Shown here piece after piece: positions 18,120-28,020 of a stretch of DNA of 64,000 bases (within the stretch, counting starts at the first letter, position 1; each line of letters opens with the position of its first letter). The notes under the pieces are model-generated. The model was not told where the DNA came from and made no database searches. It saw only the letters and a program-made list of their open reading frames with translations. Origin of the DNA: Parapedobacter lycopersici (GTDB lineage Bacteria; Bacteroidota; Bacteroidia; Sphingobacteriales; Sphingobacteriaceae). Position numbers and translations under genes: made by a program. The stretch covers positions 310,001-374,000 of the forward strand of contig NZ_JAMSLW010000001.1 in the NCBI RefSeq assembly GCF_024643285.1, written 5' to 3'.

Positions 18120-19097
18120 TTTTCCGGGAAGAACGACTTCACGTGGCTGGAATGTGCTCCGGGTGATGTGGCTGATCAGCAATTCACAGGCTTGCTTACC
18201 GATATCGTAGGCAGGCTCCGCGACCGTGGTGAGGGATGGCGAAATGATTTCGCCCGATGGATCGCCGGTGAAGCCGATGACCCCGATTTCCGGGCCGATG
18301 GCGATGCCGTGTGCTTTCAGTGCCAGCATGGCACCGATGGCCTTCCGGTCATTGACAGCAAACACCGCATCGGGCGGATCAGCCAGCGCCAGCAGGCGTT
18401 CCATGTCACTGAACCCGTCCTGTTGGGAAAAACCCGAATGAACCATCCATTCCTCCCGTACGGGGTGTCCCGATTTGGCTAGGGTATCCAGATAGCCCTG
18501 CTTACGGCGTAACGTGAAGTCGAGGTCGGGCGGCCCGGCGAGGTGTGCAATGCGGCGGTACCCCTGTGCTAACAAGTGCTCGGTTGCGGCAACGGCACCA
18601 TTGTAATCGTCCTGCCTGACGTGTGATGTTGCAATATCCGGCAGCACGCGGTCAAAAAAAACGACTGGTATGTTCTGCAGTAGCATTTCAAAAACCGGAA
18701 CGGCATCGTCGGCCGAAGAAGCAGCAATCAGGATGCCATCCAGGTGCAGCGGATTCAGGTTTCTGATAATGGCCGTTTCCCGTTCCGCGGCATCGTTGGT
18801 GACAAAAAGGATGATGTTATATCCCTCGCGGTAGGCAGTTTCCTGAATGCCCGTGATCACAGTGGAAAAATAGTAATGGTTAATAGCCGGCAATATGATG
18901 CCGATATTTTTTGATTTGCCGCCGGCAAGTCCCACAGCATACACATTGGGCTTGTAATTTAACTCCTCGGCTTTTTTTAACACCCGTTCGCGCGTGGTTT
19001 CACTGACATCGTAGGTATCGCGCAGGGCGCGGGATACGGTAGCCACTGAAATTCCAAGTGCCTGGGCGATGTCTTTTATCGTAGTTTGAACCGGCAT
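18084..19097 (-). CDS. LacI-family transcriptional regulator
   Basis: A 337-residue repressor with N-terminal helix-turn-helix TIKDIAQALGISVATVSRAL (residues 6-25) and hinge YKPNVYA, followed by a periplasmic-binding-protein-like effector domain (NIGIILPAINHYYFSTVITG, DGILIAASS, VIGFTGDPSGEIISPSLTTV). Its 3' end overlaps nagB by 36 nt. On the minus strand TTG-N20-TATCTTGG (19126-19156) is a near-consensus promoter. It probably controls the adjacent amino-sugar genes; the effector sugar is unknown. Confidence 0.92.
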   Translation of the reverse strand: MPVQTTIKDIAQALGISVATVSRALRDTYDVSETTRERVLKKAEELNYKPNVYAVGLAGGKSKNIGIILPAINHYYFSTVITGIQETAYREGYNIILFVTNDAAERETAIIRNLNPLHLDGILIAASSADDAVPVFEMLLQNIPVVFFDRVLPDIATSHVRQDDYNGAVAATEHLLAQGYRRIAHLAGPPDLDFTLRRKQGYLDTLAKSGHPVREEWMVHSGFSQQDGFSDMERLLALADPPDAVFAVNDRKAIGAMLALKAHGIAIGPEIGVIGFTGDPSGEIISPSLTTVAEPAYDIGKQACELLISHITRSTFQPREVVLPGKLLIRDSTRRCL

Positions 19098-19261
19098 GTT
19101 AACGGGATCCTAAGGAAGACCGGTACCAAGATAACAAAGTTTTGCAGTATAGCCAACGCCGGCCGGTGCGGCCGAGACTTGGTAATTTTTTTGTTCTGTG
19201 GGAACAGGAGCGGAAAAAAGTCGCTATTTTTAAGTCGTAATTACCTGTAAAACCAGCGCTG

Positions 19262-20548
19262 ATGAAAACATTCCAATACCTAACCGTAGTTTCTTTACTG
19301 TTATTATTTACTGCCTGCGGGGCCGACCGCACCACGGAGGAATCCGCATATACGGCTTTTGTAGGGGGCACGGTCATTGATGGCAGTGGCGCAGCTCCAA
19401 TCAGCGATGGCGTTGTGCTGATGCACGGCGGCCGCATTGTTGCGGTGGGCTCCCGGGATCAGGTTACGCTTCCGGAAAATACCAAAATCAGGGATGTTAC
19501 GGGCAAGACCGTCATCCCCGGATTGATTAATACACATGGACACGTAGGTGATGTCAAGGGGGTGGAAGGCGGCCATTATTCCGCTGAAAATGCCGCCCAT
19601 GACCTGGAACGCTATGCGCAGTATGGCATTACCACGGTAGTGAGCCTCGGAGGCGACCGGAAGGAAGCCGTTCCGATGCGGTTTGTGAACGACACAACCG
19701 CCAATCAGCGGGCACGGCTGTATATTGCCGGCGAGGTCATCAATGGCAACACCCCCGAAGAAGCCGTTGCCGTGGTAGACAGTAATCACCGGATGGGTGT
19801 GGATTTTATGAAGATCCGCGTGGACGATAACCTGGGAACCAGCAAAAAAATGCCGGCGGAAATCTATCAAGCTGTTATTGACCGGTCGCATGAACTGGGC
19901 TATCAGCTCGCCGTGCATACCTATTACCTGGATGATGCAAAGAAACTGCTTCAGTCGGGGGCCGACCTGGTGGCCCACAGCATACGTGATCAGCAGGTAG
20001 ATGACACCTTGATTGATCTGATGAAGGCCCGGAACGCCTGCTATTGTCCGACACTTACCCGGGAAGTGTCCACTTACGTATACGAGGATACAGCGGCATT
20101 TTTTGATGACCCGTTCTTTCTGCGTGTATATAGCCGGGAAGAAATCCAGCCATTGCTTGATCCGGAAAGACAGCAGCAAGTTCGAAACAGCATAAGCGCG
20201 CAGACTTACAAACGCCAGTTACCCGTTGCGATGGCTAATATGAAAATATTGTCCGATCGCGGAGTCCCCATTATCATGGGTACCGACAGCGGAATGCCCG
20301 CCCGGTTTATTGGCTATTTTGAGCATATGGAAATGCAGCTGATGGCAGAGGCAGGGATGACACCCATGGAAATAATACAATCGGCCACCGGCAATGCCAT
20401 TCCCTGCATGAAGCTGAAAGATATCGGTCTGCTGAAGCCGGGTTATTGGGCCGACCTGGTTGTGTTGGATGGGAACCCGCTCGATGACATCAGGAACCTG
20501 CAACAGATTGCCGAAGTATGGATAGGGGGCGCGCAGGTTGTACAGTAA
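19262..20548 (+). CDS. Amidohydrolase-family metal enzyme, lipoprotein
   Basis: A 428-residue protein with a lipobox (LLLFTACG) and the amidohydrolase (imidazolonepropionase-like) layout: metal-binding HGHVGD, a KIRVDD segment where the carboxylated Lys of some members lies, HSIRDQQVDD, and a GTDSGMP end of barrel with the last metal Asp. Substrates of such exported amidohydrolases are diverse (peptides, cyclic amides, lactones). It has no operon partner: the LacI gene diverges upstream and tRNA genes follow in the opposite direction after a hairpin. Function beyond the superfamily cannot be deduced. Confidence 0.85.
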   Translation: MKTFQYLTVVSLLLLFTACGADRTTEESAYTAFVGGTVIDGSGAAPISDGVVLMHGGRIVAVGSRDQVTLPENTKIRDVTGKTVIPGLINTHGHVGDVKGVEGGHYSAENAAHDLERYAQYGITTVVSLGGDRKEAVPMRFVNDTTANQRARLYIAGEVINGNTPEEAVAVVDSNHRMGVDFMKIRVDDNLGTSKKMPAEIYQAVIDRSHELGYQLAVHTYYLDDAKKLLQSGADLVAHSIRDQQVDDTLIDLMKARNACYCPTLTREVSTYVYEDTAAFFDDPFFLRVYSREEIQPLLDPERQQQVRNSISAQTYKRQLPVAMANMKILSDRGVPIIMGTDSGMPARFIGYFEHMEMQLMAEAGMTPMEIIQSATGNAIPCMKLKDIGLLKPGYWADLVVLDGNPLDDIRNLQQIAEVWIGGAQVVQ

Positions 20549-20594
20549 ACGGCCGCGGTAGACCGCCGGCCAGTACCGGTTGTCTTTAAACGGA

Positions 20595-20623
20595 AAAAGC
20601 CAGGGATACTGTCCCTGGCTTTT
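20595..20623. terminator. Bidirectional terminator between amidohydrolase and tRNA-Leu
   Basis: AAAAGCCAGGGA (595-606) pairs perfectly with TCCCTGGCTTTT (612-623) around a 5-nt loop, giving A and T runs on both sides. It serves both the plus-strand gene and the minus-strand tRNA transcript. Confidence 0.85.
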
Positions 20624-20635
20624 CATTTGCTTACG

Positions 20636-20720
20636 TACCTGGAGCGGGAATCGAACCCGCACTCCTTTAACGGGAACAGGATTTTAAGTCCTGCGTGTCT
20701 ACCAGTTCCACCATCCAGGC
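20636..20720 (-). tRNA. tRNA-Leu (anticodon TAA)
   Basis: An 85-nt class II tRNA on the minus strand: acceptor GCCTGGA with 3' TCCAGGT and discriminator A, anticodon loop GACTTAAAATC (anticodon TAA), a long variable arm and T loop GGTTCGATTCC. The CCA end is not encoded. It follows tRNA-Gly by 58 nt in the same direction and probably shares its promoter. Confidence 0.95.
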
Positions 20721-20778
20721 AAATGGGTTGTTACCTAACAATAAATCCCTTCTCTTTTTGCAAGAAGAAGGGATCTCT

Positions 20779-20854
20779 TGGAGCGAAAGACGAGGTTCGA
20801 ACTCGCGACCTCAACCTTGGCAAGGTTGCGCTCTACCAACTGAGCTACTTTCGC
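20779..20854 (-). tRNA. tRNA-Gly (anticodon GCC)
   Basis: A 76-nt tRNA on the minus strand with acceptor GCGAAAG/CTTTCGC, D arm AGCTCAGTTGGTAGAGC, anticodon arm CCTTGCCAAGG (GCC) and T arm GAGTTCGAACCTC. The CCA end is encoded here, unlike in the two other tRNAs of the window. It is the first gene of a Gly-Leu transcript. Confidence 0.95.
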
Positions 20855-20888
20855 CTGAAAACGGTGATCGTTTACCGTTTTGGTGATG

Positions 20889-20918
20889 CAAATATAGCGA
20901 GTTTTATATGTATGCCAA
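20889..20918 (-). promoter_or_regulatory. Promoter of the tRNA-Gly-Leu transcript
   Basis: On the minus strand TTG (20916-20918), 19 nt, TATATTTG (20889-20896): a full match to the Bacteroidota pattern. Between it and the tRNA lies a hairpin with 8-bp arms (20858-20865 and 20874-20881), probably part of the processed leader. Confidence 0.75.
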
Positions 20919-20947
20919 ATATTTTTTTCAAAAAATGGAAGGGTGCA

Positions 20948-21436
20948 TTATAATTCGTTGTCACTCAATATTTCCAGAATGACACTGTTTTCATAACCCT
21001 TGCCGGCGGCGTATTGCAGCAGCTGGTGTTTGCGCTTATAGGGATTGTCCGTGGAAAGCATCGCTGCTTTTTTCTGGAGTAGGTGTTGCAATGTCAGGCG
21101 ATATTGCGCGTCGTCAATGCTATTTAATGCGACAGTGATTAAGGGCTTTGATACAGCTTTGGTTATTAAGCCCTGTCTTATCTTAAGCTTTCCCCAACGT
21201 TTGACGTTAAACTTTCCGGATACGTACGCCATCGCAAATCGTTCCTCATTCAGAAAATTGTCGGCGATCAATTCCGCAATAGTGGCCTCCACATCGGTCC
21301 GGTGCAGGCCCCACGAATAGAGTTTATCGCGCACTTCCTGCTGTGAGCGTTCCTGGTACGCGCAATAGCTTTCGGCCTTTGACCTGGCCTGTGCAGGGGT
21401 CAGTACCTGTTTCCGGTGTGCATGAGCGTCATCCAT
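20948..21436 (-). CDS. recX: RecX regulatory protein
   Basis: A 162-residue helical protein that modulates RecA filaments. Typical repeated helices: LTPAQARSKAESYCAYQERSQQEVRDKLYSWGL, then VEATIAELIADNFLNEERFAMAYV and the basic KFNVKRWGKLKIRQGL. The frame stays open upstream, but the earlier part is antisense to murF; ATG at 21436 (MDDAHAHRKQ) gives the normal length. The gene is divergent from murF-alr, 60 nt apart. Confidence 0.9.
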   Translation of the reverse strand: MDDAHAHRKQVLTPAQARSKAESYCAYQERSQQEVRDKLYSWGLHRTDVEATIAELIADNFLNEERFAMAYVSGKFNVKRWGKLKIRQGLITKAVSKPLITVALNSIDDAQYRLTLQHLLQKKAAMLSTDNPYKRKHQLLQYAAGKGYENSVILEILSDNEL

Positions 21437-21496
21437 GTGTCCAAAATGCCAAAAAATTCTTGCAGTACCTAAAAAATGCTGAAATTCGTGGCAAAT

Positions 21497-23950
21497 ATGC
21501 ACAAACAGCGATATACGTTGGATACCGTAATTGCGGCAATCACTGCCGTGCGGACTGTTATAGGCGGTCCGGTTACGCAGATTAACAGCCTGTTGTACGA
21601 TAGCCGCAAGCTGATCGATACCGAACATGGGCTGTTTTTTGCCCTGGCGGGCCGGCGTGACGGCCACCAGTACATTCCGGAAGCTTACGCCGCCGGTGTG
21701 CGTAATTTTGTGATTGCCGAGCACCGGATTGACGTTGCGCAATTTCCGGAGGCCAATTTCCTGATCGTCCGTTCACCCTTAACCGCGCTGCAGGAACTGG
21801 CGGCTTTCCATAGGAGCCGGTTTAATTATCCGGTTATCGGGATTACGGGCAGCAATGGAAAGACTATCGTGAAAGAATGGCTGTATGAGCTGTTGGCACC
21901 GGAATACCGTATTGCGCGCAGCCCGAAGAGTTATAATTCCCAGTTGGGTGTGGCTCTTTCGCTGTGGGAGATGGATGATGCGCATGATCTGGCCCTGATC
22001 GAGGCAGGAATCAGTGAGGTGGGTGAAATGGAGCCTCTGCAGCGTATGATTAAACCGACAATCGGCGTGCTTACCAACATCGGACCGGCCCATGATGCCG
22101 GTTTTCCTTCGCTACAGACTAAAATAAATGAAAAAATCAGGTTGTTTTCTGACGTGCCGCAGGTGGTTTACAATCCGGATTACACTGGGGACGCGGTTAT
22201 TCCAGCCTCGGGCCGTCATTTTACCTGGGGACCACAGGGGACGGTACTTGAAGTAACGGGATATGAGCCGTTGCCGGACCGGGGCTGCCGTATCCATGCC
22301 CGGTACGCGGGAGGGGATGTCAATATTTCCATTCCGTTCGCCGACGATGCCGCCAGGGAAAACGCAACCTGCTGCTGGGCCGTGTTGCTGGCTATGGGTT
22401 ATCCGCAGGCTACGATTGAGACCCGTATGGCCCGACTTCGTCCAATTGAAATGCGGCTGGAAATGAAGCAGGGGATCAATCATTGTTCCATTATCGATGA
22501 TTCATATAGCAATGATCTTTCGTCGTTGTCCATTGCGCTTAATTTCCTGAAACAGCAGCACCAGCACCCAACCTATACAGTTGTATTATCGGATATACCG
22601 GACGGCGCTAATAATGAAGAAGAAATATATAACTCGGTATCTAAATTGTTGTACAACAACAAAGTAAACAAATTAATATCCGTGGGTGATACCTTTCTCC
22701 GGCACCGGGATAAGTTCCGGTTTCTGACGCATTATGCGTTTCAGGATGTCGACCACTTATTGGAGGCTCTTCCGGAATTGGCTTTGCGTGATGAAACGAT
22801 ATTGCTCAAGGGTGCACGGAAGTTCGCATTTGAGCGCATCAGCCGGGCGTTGACGACTAAATCGCACGAAACCATCTTTGAGATCAACCTGAACGCAATG
22901 GAGCATAACCTGAATCAGTATCGCGCCCGGTTATCGGACGACGTGAAGCTGATGGTAATGGTGAAAGCATTTTCTTACGGCAGCGGGAGCTTTGAGATTG
23001 CCAATCTGCTGCAATTTAACCGGGTCGATTACCTTGCTGTGGCTTATGTGGACGAAGGAGTGGAGCTGCGCAGGGCAGGTATCCGTCTGCCCATTATGGT
23101 GATGAGCCCGGCTGTGGCTTCCTTTGACGCGTTGCTGCAACATCGCTTAGAGCCCGAACTTTTCAGTTTTTCCGTGCTCGATGACTTTATCCGGTTGCTT
23201 GATGAGCGGAAAATAACCGACTATCCGGTTCATATTAAGGTAGATACCGGTATGCACCGTCTAGGTTTCTCAACCGGTGACGTAAAGCTGTTGGCGGATC
23301 GGCTGCAATCGACAGATACTGTCCGGGTGCAATCGGTATTTTCGCACTTGGTAGCAGCCGGTGAACCGGCTCATGACGCGTTTACGCTGGAGCAGCTGGC
23401 TGCCTTCCATGAGTTTACCGGACGGTTACAGGACGCGCTGGGTTATGCTTTTCTCCGACACATTTCCAATACTGCGGCGATTCAGCGCTGGCCGCAGGCG
23501 CAGTTTGACATGGTTCGCCTGGGCATTGGACTGTATGGCATCGGTGCTGGCGAGCCGCCATTGGCACTGCAGCAGGTAGGTACACTGAAGACGACGGTTA
23601 CCCAGCTGCGGACTGTCCCCGCCGGTGATACGGTGGGATATGGCCGTCGGGGCGCCAGCACGCACGACCGTGTTATTGCGACCGTCAAGATCGGCTATGC
23701 CGATGGCTACGACCGCCGGTTTGGCAATGGAGTTGGCCAGATGCTGGTACGCGGGACGGCAGTACCCACGGTGGGGGATATCTGCATGGACATGTGCATG
23801 CTTGATGTAACGGATGTCTCCGTTGAAGAAGGGGATGAAGCAGTGGTTTTCGGCGATGTTGAAGCGCTGGCCCGTACCATTGGCACGATTCCCTATGAAC
23901 TGCTTGCCGGCGTATCCCAACGGGTTAAGCGGGTATATTATCAGGAATAA
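21497..23950 (+). CDS. murF-alr: Bifunctional MurF-alanine racemase fusion
   Basis: An 817-residue fusion. Residues 1 to about 455 are MurF, which adds D-Ala-D-Ala to UDP-MurNAc-tripeptide: ATP loop GSNGKT at 118-123, DDSYSNDLSSL and the C-terminal Mur domain. From about 460 to the end is alanine racemase: FEINLNAMEHNL, PLP Lys490 in VKAFSYGSG, and catalytic Tyr in GYGRRG. One polypeptide thus makes D-Ala and uses its dipeptide. This fusion is known across Bacteroidota. I start at 21497 (MHKQRYTL); 21476 is an alternative. DUF502 follows by 12 nt. Confidence 0.94.
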   Translation: MHKQRYTLDTVIAAITAVRTVIGGPVTQINSLLYDSRKLIDTEHGLFFALAGRRDGHQYIPEAYAAGVRNFVIAEHRIDVAQFPEANFLIVRSPLTALQELAAFHRSRFNYPVIGITGSNGKTIVKEWLYELLAPEYRIARSPKSYNSQLGVALSLWEMDDAHDLALIEAGISEVGEMEPLQRMIKPTIGVLTNIGPAHDAGFPSLQTKINEKIRLFSDVPQVVYNPDYTGDAVIPASGRHFTWGPQGTVLEVTGYEPLPDRGCRIHARYAGGDVNISIPFADDAARENATCCWAVLLAMGYPQATIETRMARLRPIEMRLEMKQGINHCSIIDDSYSNDLSSLSIALNFLKQQHQHPTYTVVLSDIPDGANNEEEIYNSVSKLLYNNKVNKLISVGDTFLRHRDKFRFLTHYAFQDVDHLLEALPELALRDETILLKGARKFAFERISRALTTKSHETIFEINLNAMEHNLNQYRARLSDDVKLMVMVKAFSYGSGSFEIANLLQFNRVDYLAVAYVDEGVELRRAGIRLPIMVMSPAVASFDALLQHRLEPELFSFSVLDDFIRLLDERKITDYPVHIKVDTGMHRLGFSTGDVKLLADRLQSTDTVRVQSVFSHLVAAGEPAHDAFTLEQLAAFHEFTGRLQDALGYAFLRHISNTAAIQRWPQAQFDMVRLGIGLYGIGAGEPPLALQQVGTLKTTVTQLRTVPAGDTVGYGRRGASTHDRVIATVKIGYADGYDRRFGNGVGQMLVRGTAVPTVGDICMDMCMLDVTDVSVEEGDEAVVFGDVEALARTIGTIPYELLAGVSQRVKRVYYQE

Positions 23951-23962
23951 AATGTATGACGT

Positions 23963-24604
23963 ATGCGAAAACAGAGAACAATCCGATTATTTTTTAACTA
24001 CCTGATTAAAGGTACGTTGGTGGTGCTTCCGTTGGCGGGCGCGCTTTTTCTCATGGTATGGATTGTAGCGAGTGTCGACTCCGCATTGAACCTCAGCAGC
24101 TGGTTCTGGGAAGACGAACATGGAAGGCCGCTGTATGTTCCGGGATTGGGTATCCTTACGGTTATCCTGATCCTGGTTGTGGTGGGCATGATCTTTACCA
24201 ATGTGGTCACCGAGCCGATCTACAACTGGTTTAATAGCCTGATCAACCGGATACCGCTGTTTAATACCCTGTATTCGTCCATTAAGGATTTTACGGAAGC
24301 CTTTGTTGGTGATGCGAAGAAATTCAATGAGCCGGTGATGGTGGAAATCAATGAAACAGGATTTAAGCGCGTGGGTTTCCTTACCCAGCGCGACCTGAGC
24401 AAGATTGGCCTGGAAGGGGAGGTGATTGTCTATTTTCCCTTTGCTTATTCCGTTGCAGGACAGATTGCTATTGTCAAGACAGAACGTGTAAAACGCCTGA
24501 ATATGACCGCTACGGACGCGATGAAGCTGGTCGTTTCCGGAGGGGTAACCGGCCTGGAACCCAAGGCTACCCCAAAACCTCCTTCAACAACCGGAACGAT
24601 TTAA
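23963..24604 (+). CDS. DUF502 membrane protein
   Basis: A 213-residue protein with two clear transmembrane segments (about 10-35 [21 protein letters not shown]; about 55-80 [21 protein letters not shown]) and the DUF502 core ([51 protein letters not shown]). Plants and bacteria share this family; a chaperone or trafficking-like role is only suggested in plants. It follows murF-alr by 12 nt, so it is in the same transcript. Its last 38 nt overlap the convergent flavin monooxygenase gene. Confidence 0.85.
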   Translation: MRKQRTIRLFFNYLIKGTLVVLPLAGALFLMVWIVASVDSALNLSSWFWEDEHGRPLYVPGLGILTVILILVVVGMIFTNVVTEPIYNWFNSLINRIPLFNTLYSSIKDFTEAFVGDAKKFNEPVMVEINETGFKRVGFLTQRDLSKIGLEGEVIVYFPFAYSVAGQIAIVKTERVKRLNMTATDAMKLVVSGGVTGLEPKATPKPPSTTGTI

Positions 24605-25559
24605 GCCGGGCACCGCTGTCATAGATATATCCGGTGGTCATTAGTTCGTCAATACCGGTTTCTTCAATGAATTTTTCCAATTGCGGGCGCAGCGAGTCCG
24701 GACTGCCGGTGAATGTGCAGGCCAGCATCTGATCAACTGCGGCCCTGATGTCCGCTGGCCAGTACGTCCGCACATCGACAACCGGGGGCTGCAGGGGCTT
24801 GCGGGTGTTGGTGATCACGCCCAGAAACATATTGTAGAGGCTGCTGGCCAGTAGTTCGGCCTCCTGATCGGTATCGGCAGCAAGGACATTTACACATGCC
24901 ATGACATACGGCTGTGCCAGCTGGGCCGAAGGTTTAAAATGCGTGCGGTACAGCGCAATGGCATTCCGGAACTGCCGTGGTGCAAAATGGGCAGCAAAAG
25001 CATAAGGAAGGCCCATTTCGGCGGCAAGGTAAGCGCTGTCAGTACTGGAACCCAGGATCCATATCGGGATATCCAACCCCTCTCCGGGAAACGCCCGTAC
25101 ACGCCCGCTGACATTATCGTCGCTGAAATACAGCTGTAATTCGCGGACATCTTCAGGAAAATGATATACGGCGTTCGGATTGTTGCGGCGAAGCGCCATG
25201 GCCGTAAGCTGGTCGGTGCCGGGTGCACGGCCCAATCCCAGATCGATCCGCCCCGGATACATTGTTTCCAGTGTGCCAAACTGCTCTGCAACGGCGAGGG
25301 GTGCGTGGTTGGGCAACATGACGCCACCGGACCCGATCCGGATGTGCCGGGTATGTGCGGCGACGTGGCCAATCAATACCGCGGTGGCCGAACTGGCGAT
25401 GTATTCCATGTTATGATGTTCGGCCAGCCAAAGGCGTGTATATCCCAATTGTTCAATCTGCTGCGCCAACTCCACCGTGCGGGCAATGGCGGAAGCCGCG
25501 TTTCCACCCGCGATTACGTTGGCCAGATCAAGTGCTGATAGCTTTACTTTTTTTGACAT
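24567..25559 (-). CDS. LLM-class flavin-dependent oxidoreductase
   Basis: A 330-residue protein of the bacterial luciferase-like fold. [24 protein letters not shown] near the N-terminus, [40 protein letters not shown] and [14 protein letters not shown] are the usual conserved blocks for FMN-linked monooxygenases. Substrate unknown. Convergent with DUF502 (38-bp overlap) and 42 nt downstream of the methyltransferase on the same strand, so possibly co-transcribed with it. Confidence 0.9.
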   Translation of the reverse strand: MSKKVKLSALDLANVIAGGNAASAIARTVELAQQIEQLGYTRLWLAEHHNMEYIASSATAVLIGHVAAHTRHIRIGSGGVMLPNHAPLAVAEQFGTLETMYPGRIDLGLGRAPGTDQLTAMALRRNNPNAVYHFPEDVRELQLYFSDDNVSGRVRAFPGEGLDIPIWILGSSTDSAYLAAEMGLPYAFAAHFAPRQFRNAIALYRTHFKPSAQLAQPYVMACVNVLAADTDQEAELLASSLYNMFLGVITNTRKPLQPPVVDVRTYWPADIRAAVDQMLACTFTGSPDSLRPQLEKFIEETGIDELMTTGYIYDSGARLKSFRLLKEVLG

Positions 25560-25601
25560 GAGGACAAATTACCGCATTGGCTGAATAAAGGCAACAGGTG
25601 T

Positions 25602-26783
25602 TCAGCTTTTTGATGCAAAGATGACCAATAGCTCGTCCTGCGGGCCCGTACAAAAAAACAGGAAACGGTTGCCACCATCGGGTATCCGGTGTTTTTTTCG
25701 CAGTGCTGCTGCGTCCAGCGGAAAATTACGCGTAGTGATATTGGCCTGTGCAGGATGCTTCTCCTTTTTGAATGTGCTGTAAGGTTCGACCCGGTCAATG
25801 CGGAAGGTGCGGCCGATAAAGTCAGGGTTCTGCTCACCTGACGTATATAAATGGGTGTGCGGATGCAATTTGTTCAGCCCGAACCGCTGGCCGATGCTTT
25901 TGAACGCACCCGCCTTGAGCAACGCTGCGTCCGGCTCATAAAGGTAATTCAAAGGCGTACTGAATACGGAAACTGCCGCCTCTTCATCTGCAGCAGTAAA
26001 CACGAATGTCCGCTCGCTGTTAGGCGTAAGGGCAGCCGCGATCAACCGGGGCACACCGCTGTAGGTGCGGTCAACCAGAAACAGCAACTCCTTGCATTCG
26101 TTATCCACACTGACGATATGGACATCGCGGACGTGATGAAGCGAACGCAGGGCTGCGGAAATATCCAGCAGGGGAGCGGCTTTAATATACAGGTAAGGTG
26201 CCTTCTCCAACAGCTCAGCCTGCATCGCGGCAACATCCGGTTCGCAGTCCTCCAGCAGAAACACTTTTTGCCGGTTTTTACGTCTTGAAGGGTCGATGTA
26301 AATGCAATCGAACACGCCGGCCGGCTGTGTGTTTAAGTAAGTTATGCCATCAAGTGCATGCGTGTCGACGTTGGTTGCACCCAGCACTTTGAAATTGTGC
26401 TGTGCAATGCGAGCCAACACATCATACCGTTCGCAATACGTAAGCAACTCCACCCGCTGGGCGAAATAAAACGCATCCACACCGAAACCGCCCGTAACAT
26501 CGATGACCCGGCCCCCGGTGGGTAGTTGGCGGCTTTTATATTGTGCCGTAAGTGCGGAAGAAGCCTGTTCAATGGAAATTCGCATGGGATAATAGATACC
26601 GGGTGTATCGTGCCACAGCGGAAGTTTTTTACGGCATCGCTGGCGGCCTTCTACCTGCTGGGCCAGCGCCGCGGGCGGGATGTCAGTAAACGGGCTTTTC
26701 CGTAACGCTACCTGCGCCGCATCTGCGGTTTGCTGCGTCTGTAAGTATTGCTGTACCTCTGGCCGGAGTATCGCGGTGTCCAT
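25602..26783 (-). CDS. Class I SAM-dependent methyltransferase with THUMP-like domain
   Basis: A 393-residue protein. The methyltransferase motif I is VIDVTGGFGVDAFYFA, motif IV is CIYIDPSRRKNRQ, where the DPxR element resembles RNA-targeted enzymes. The C-terminal 150 residues (LYEPDAALLKAGAFKSIGQRFGLNKLHPHTHLY onward) fit the THUMP-like domain often attached. Such proteins are suspected RNA or tRNA methyltransferases. I start at 26783 (MDTAILRPEVQQYL); a longer open frame upstream overlaps the pyruvyl transferase gene. It follows that gene by only 7 nt. Confidence 0.85.
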   Translation of the reverse strand: MDTAILRPEVQQYLQTQQTADAAQVALRKSPFTDIPPAALAQQVEGRQRCRKKLPLWHDTPGIYYPMRISIEQASSALTAQYKSRQLPTGGRVIDVTGGFGVDAFYFAQRVELLTYCERYDVLARIAQHNFKVLGATNVDTHALDGITYLNTQPAGVFDCIYIDPSRRKNRQKVFLLEDCEPDVAAMQAELLEKAPYLYIKAAPLLDISAALRSLHHVRDVHIVSVDNECKELLFLVDRTYSGVPRLIAAALTPNSERTFVFTAADEEAAVSVFSTPLNYLYEPDAALLKAGAFKSIGQRFGLNKLHPHTHLYTSGEQNPDFIGRTFRIDRVEPYSTFKKEKHPAQANITTRNFPLDAAALRKKHRIPDGGNRFLFFCTGPQDELLVIFASKS

Positions 26784-26790
26784 GTGTCCG

Positions 26791-27990
26791 TTAATTAAGC
26801 ACACGCTGCTGGATGGAATCGAAAGCGGCTTCTGCGGCTCCCTGCTGCTTTTTAAGCGATAAGTCGAGTGCCTGCCGATCGGCCTGCATCGCGACCTGCA
26901 CACCGGCATATAACTCATTGAGCGGGACTACCCGGCTGAGCGTTTCAATACCCCACGTTCCCAGGTAACTGTTCAGCTTGGTTACTTCCACACCGACATA
27001 GGGAACAGCATAGCTCATGGCGGTAATGGCACCATGCAGGCTGGTGCCCACATACACTTTCGCGTTTGCGATCAGGTACATAATATCCCAGATATTTACC
27101 TCATCGAAGACTGCAGGGGTGGTTTCCAGGTAAGGTGCGATCCGCTGGAGTGCGAGGTGATCGTCATGATTAAGCGCTTTGCCTATCGGACAAAAGCACA
27201 ATGCGCTGTCTGTTTCAGTGGCAATGCGGTCGAGCTGGCGGGCAATCAGCTGCTCCTTTTCCCGTGCATAGCTGTTTTTCACCTGGAAGAAAATATATTG
27301 CCCCTGTTTTTCGGCAACGTACTTGCGTACGGAGGATGACACGCGGGCCGACAGCACGGTTTTCGGAAAGAATTTAGACATCAGGATAGCGGAATCCGGA
27401 TACAGCTGGGTCTGAATACCGTACACCGCCAGTTTCTCCTGGGTTGCACGGTCGCGCACAGCGAAAAAATCCACCTGCCGGAGTTGGTCGGCGAGCTGCG
27501 GAAAACGGGAGAAAAGGACTGGGTCCAGCTCCGAACCGCCAAGGGAGTTATAGATGAGCTGGTCGACCCGGCCAAAATCAGCCTTCGGAAACACAAAAGG
27601 CAATTCCGTCTTCCCCCCCAGTACCCACCTGGAAAAATTATTCAGGTCGAAGACCTTTCCGATGCGATGGTGAAATCGATGGGTGCGCTTAAACCAGCTG
27701 TTCAGGGCAAGTAAAAGGGAGTTCCACGTTACTGCAATGGCTTCGCCACCGGCAACGATGATGCTGGTGTGGCCTCCACCTGCTGCGCATGCCCGGTAAA
27801 ACGCGCCAATATCCGCTGTGGGCTTACCGCCCACTGCCTGCAGGTCGCTGTTTACCAGTCCGAAGAACTGTGCGTCAAAATCCCGGCCGTATGTTTCCAG
27901 CTGTTTCTCGATGATCAGCGGGAACAGCAGATCGCCGTAATTATACCGGTCAAAAGCGCCAATGATTAAAATTCTATTTGTTGTTGCCAA
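26791..27990 (-). CDS. Polysaccharide pyruvyl transferase family protein
   Basis: A 399-residue protein starting MATTNRILIIGAFDRYNYGD, the usual first strand of the family. Further blocks: HTSIIVAGGEAIAV, VDFFAVRDRATQEKL, YPDSAILMSKFFP, and VYVGTSLHGAITAMSYAVPYVGVEVTKL (GT-B-like donor site, with SLHG). Members transfer pyruvyl groups to exopolysaccharide or capsule sugars. No exopolysaccharide genes surround it, which makes a stand-alone role or distant partner likely. Gene order: this gene, then the methyltransferase 7 nt later. Confidence 0.85.
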   Translation of the reverse strand: MATTNRILIIGAFDRYNYGDLLFPLIIEKQLETYGRDFDAQFFGLVNSDLQAVGGKPTADIGAFYRACAAGGGHTSIIVAGGEAIAVTWNSLLLALNSWFKRTHRFHHRIGKVFDLNNFSRWVLGGKTELPFVFPKADFGRVDQLIYNSLGGSELDPVLFSRFPQLADQLRQVDFFAVRDRATQEKLAVYGIQTQLYPDSAILMSKFFPKTVLSARVSSSVRKYVAEKQGQYIFFQVKNSYAREKEQLIARQLDRIATETDSALCFCPIGKALNHDDHLALQRIAPYLETTPAVFDEVNIWDIMYLIANAKVYVGTSLHGAITAMSYAVPYVGVEVTKLNSYLGTWGIETLSRVVPLNELYAGVQVAMQADRQALDLSLKKQQGAAEAAFDSIQQRVLN

Positions 27991-28020
27991 GCTGTATTTT
28001 CTCCTTTTTTTACATCCCGT

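Noticed and set aside
19304-20179. A 291-codon minus-strand open frame opposite the amidohydrolase gene
   Set aside because: It mirrors the codon structure of a strong plus-strand gene, has no recognisable domain and an unnatural mix of His, Cys and Ile.
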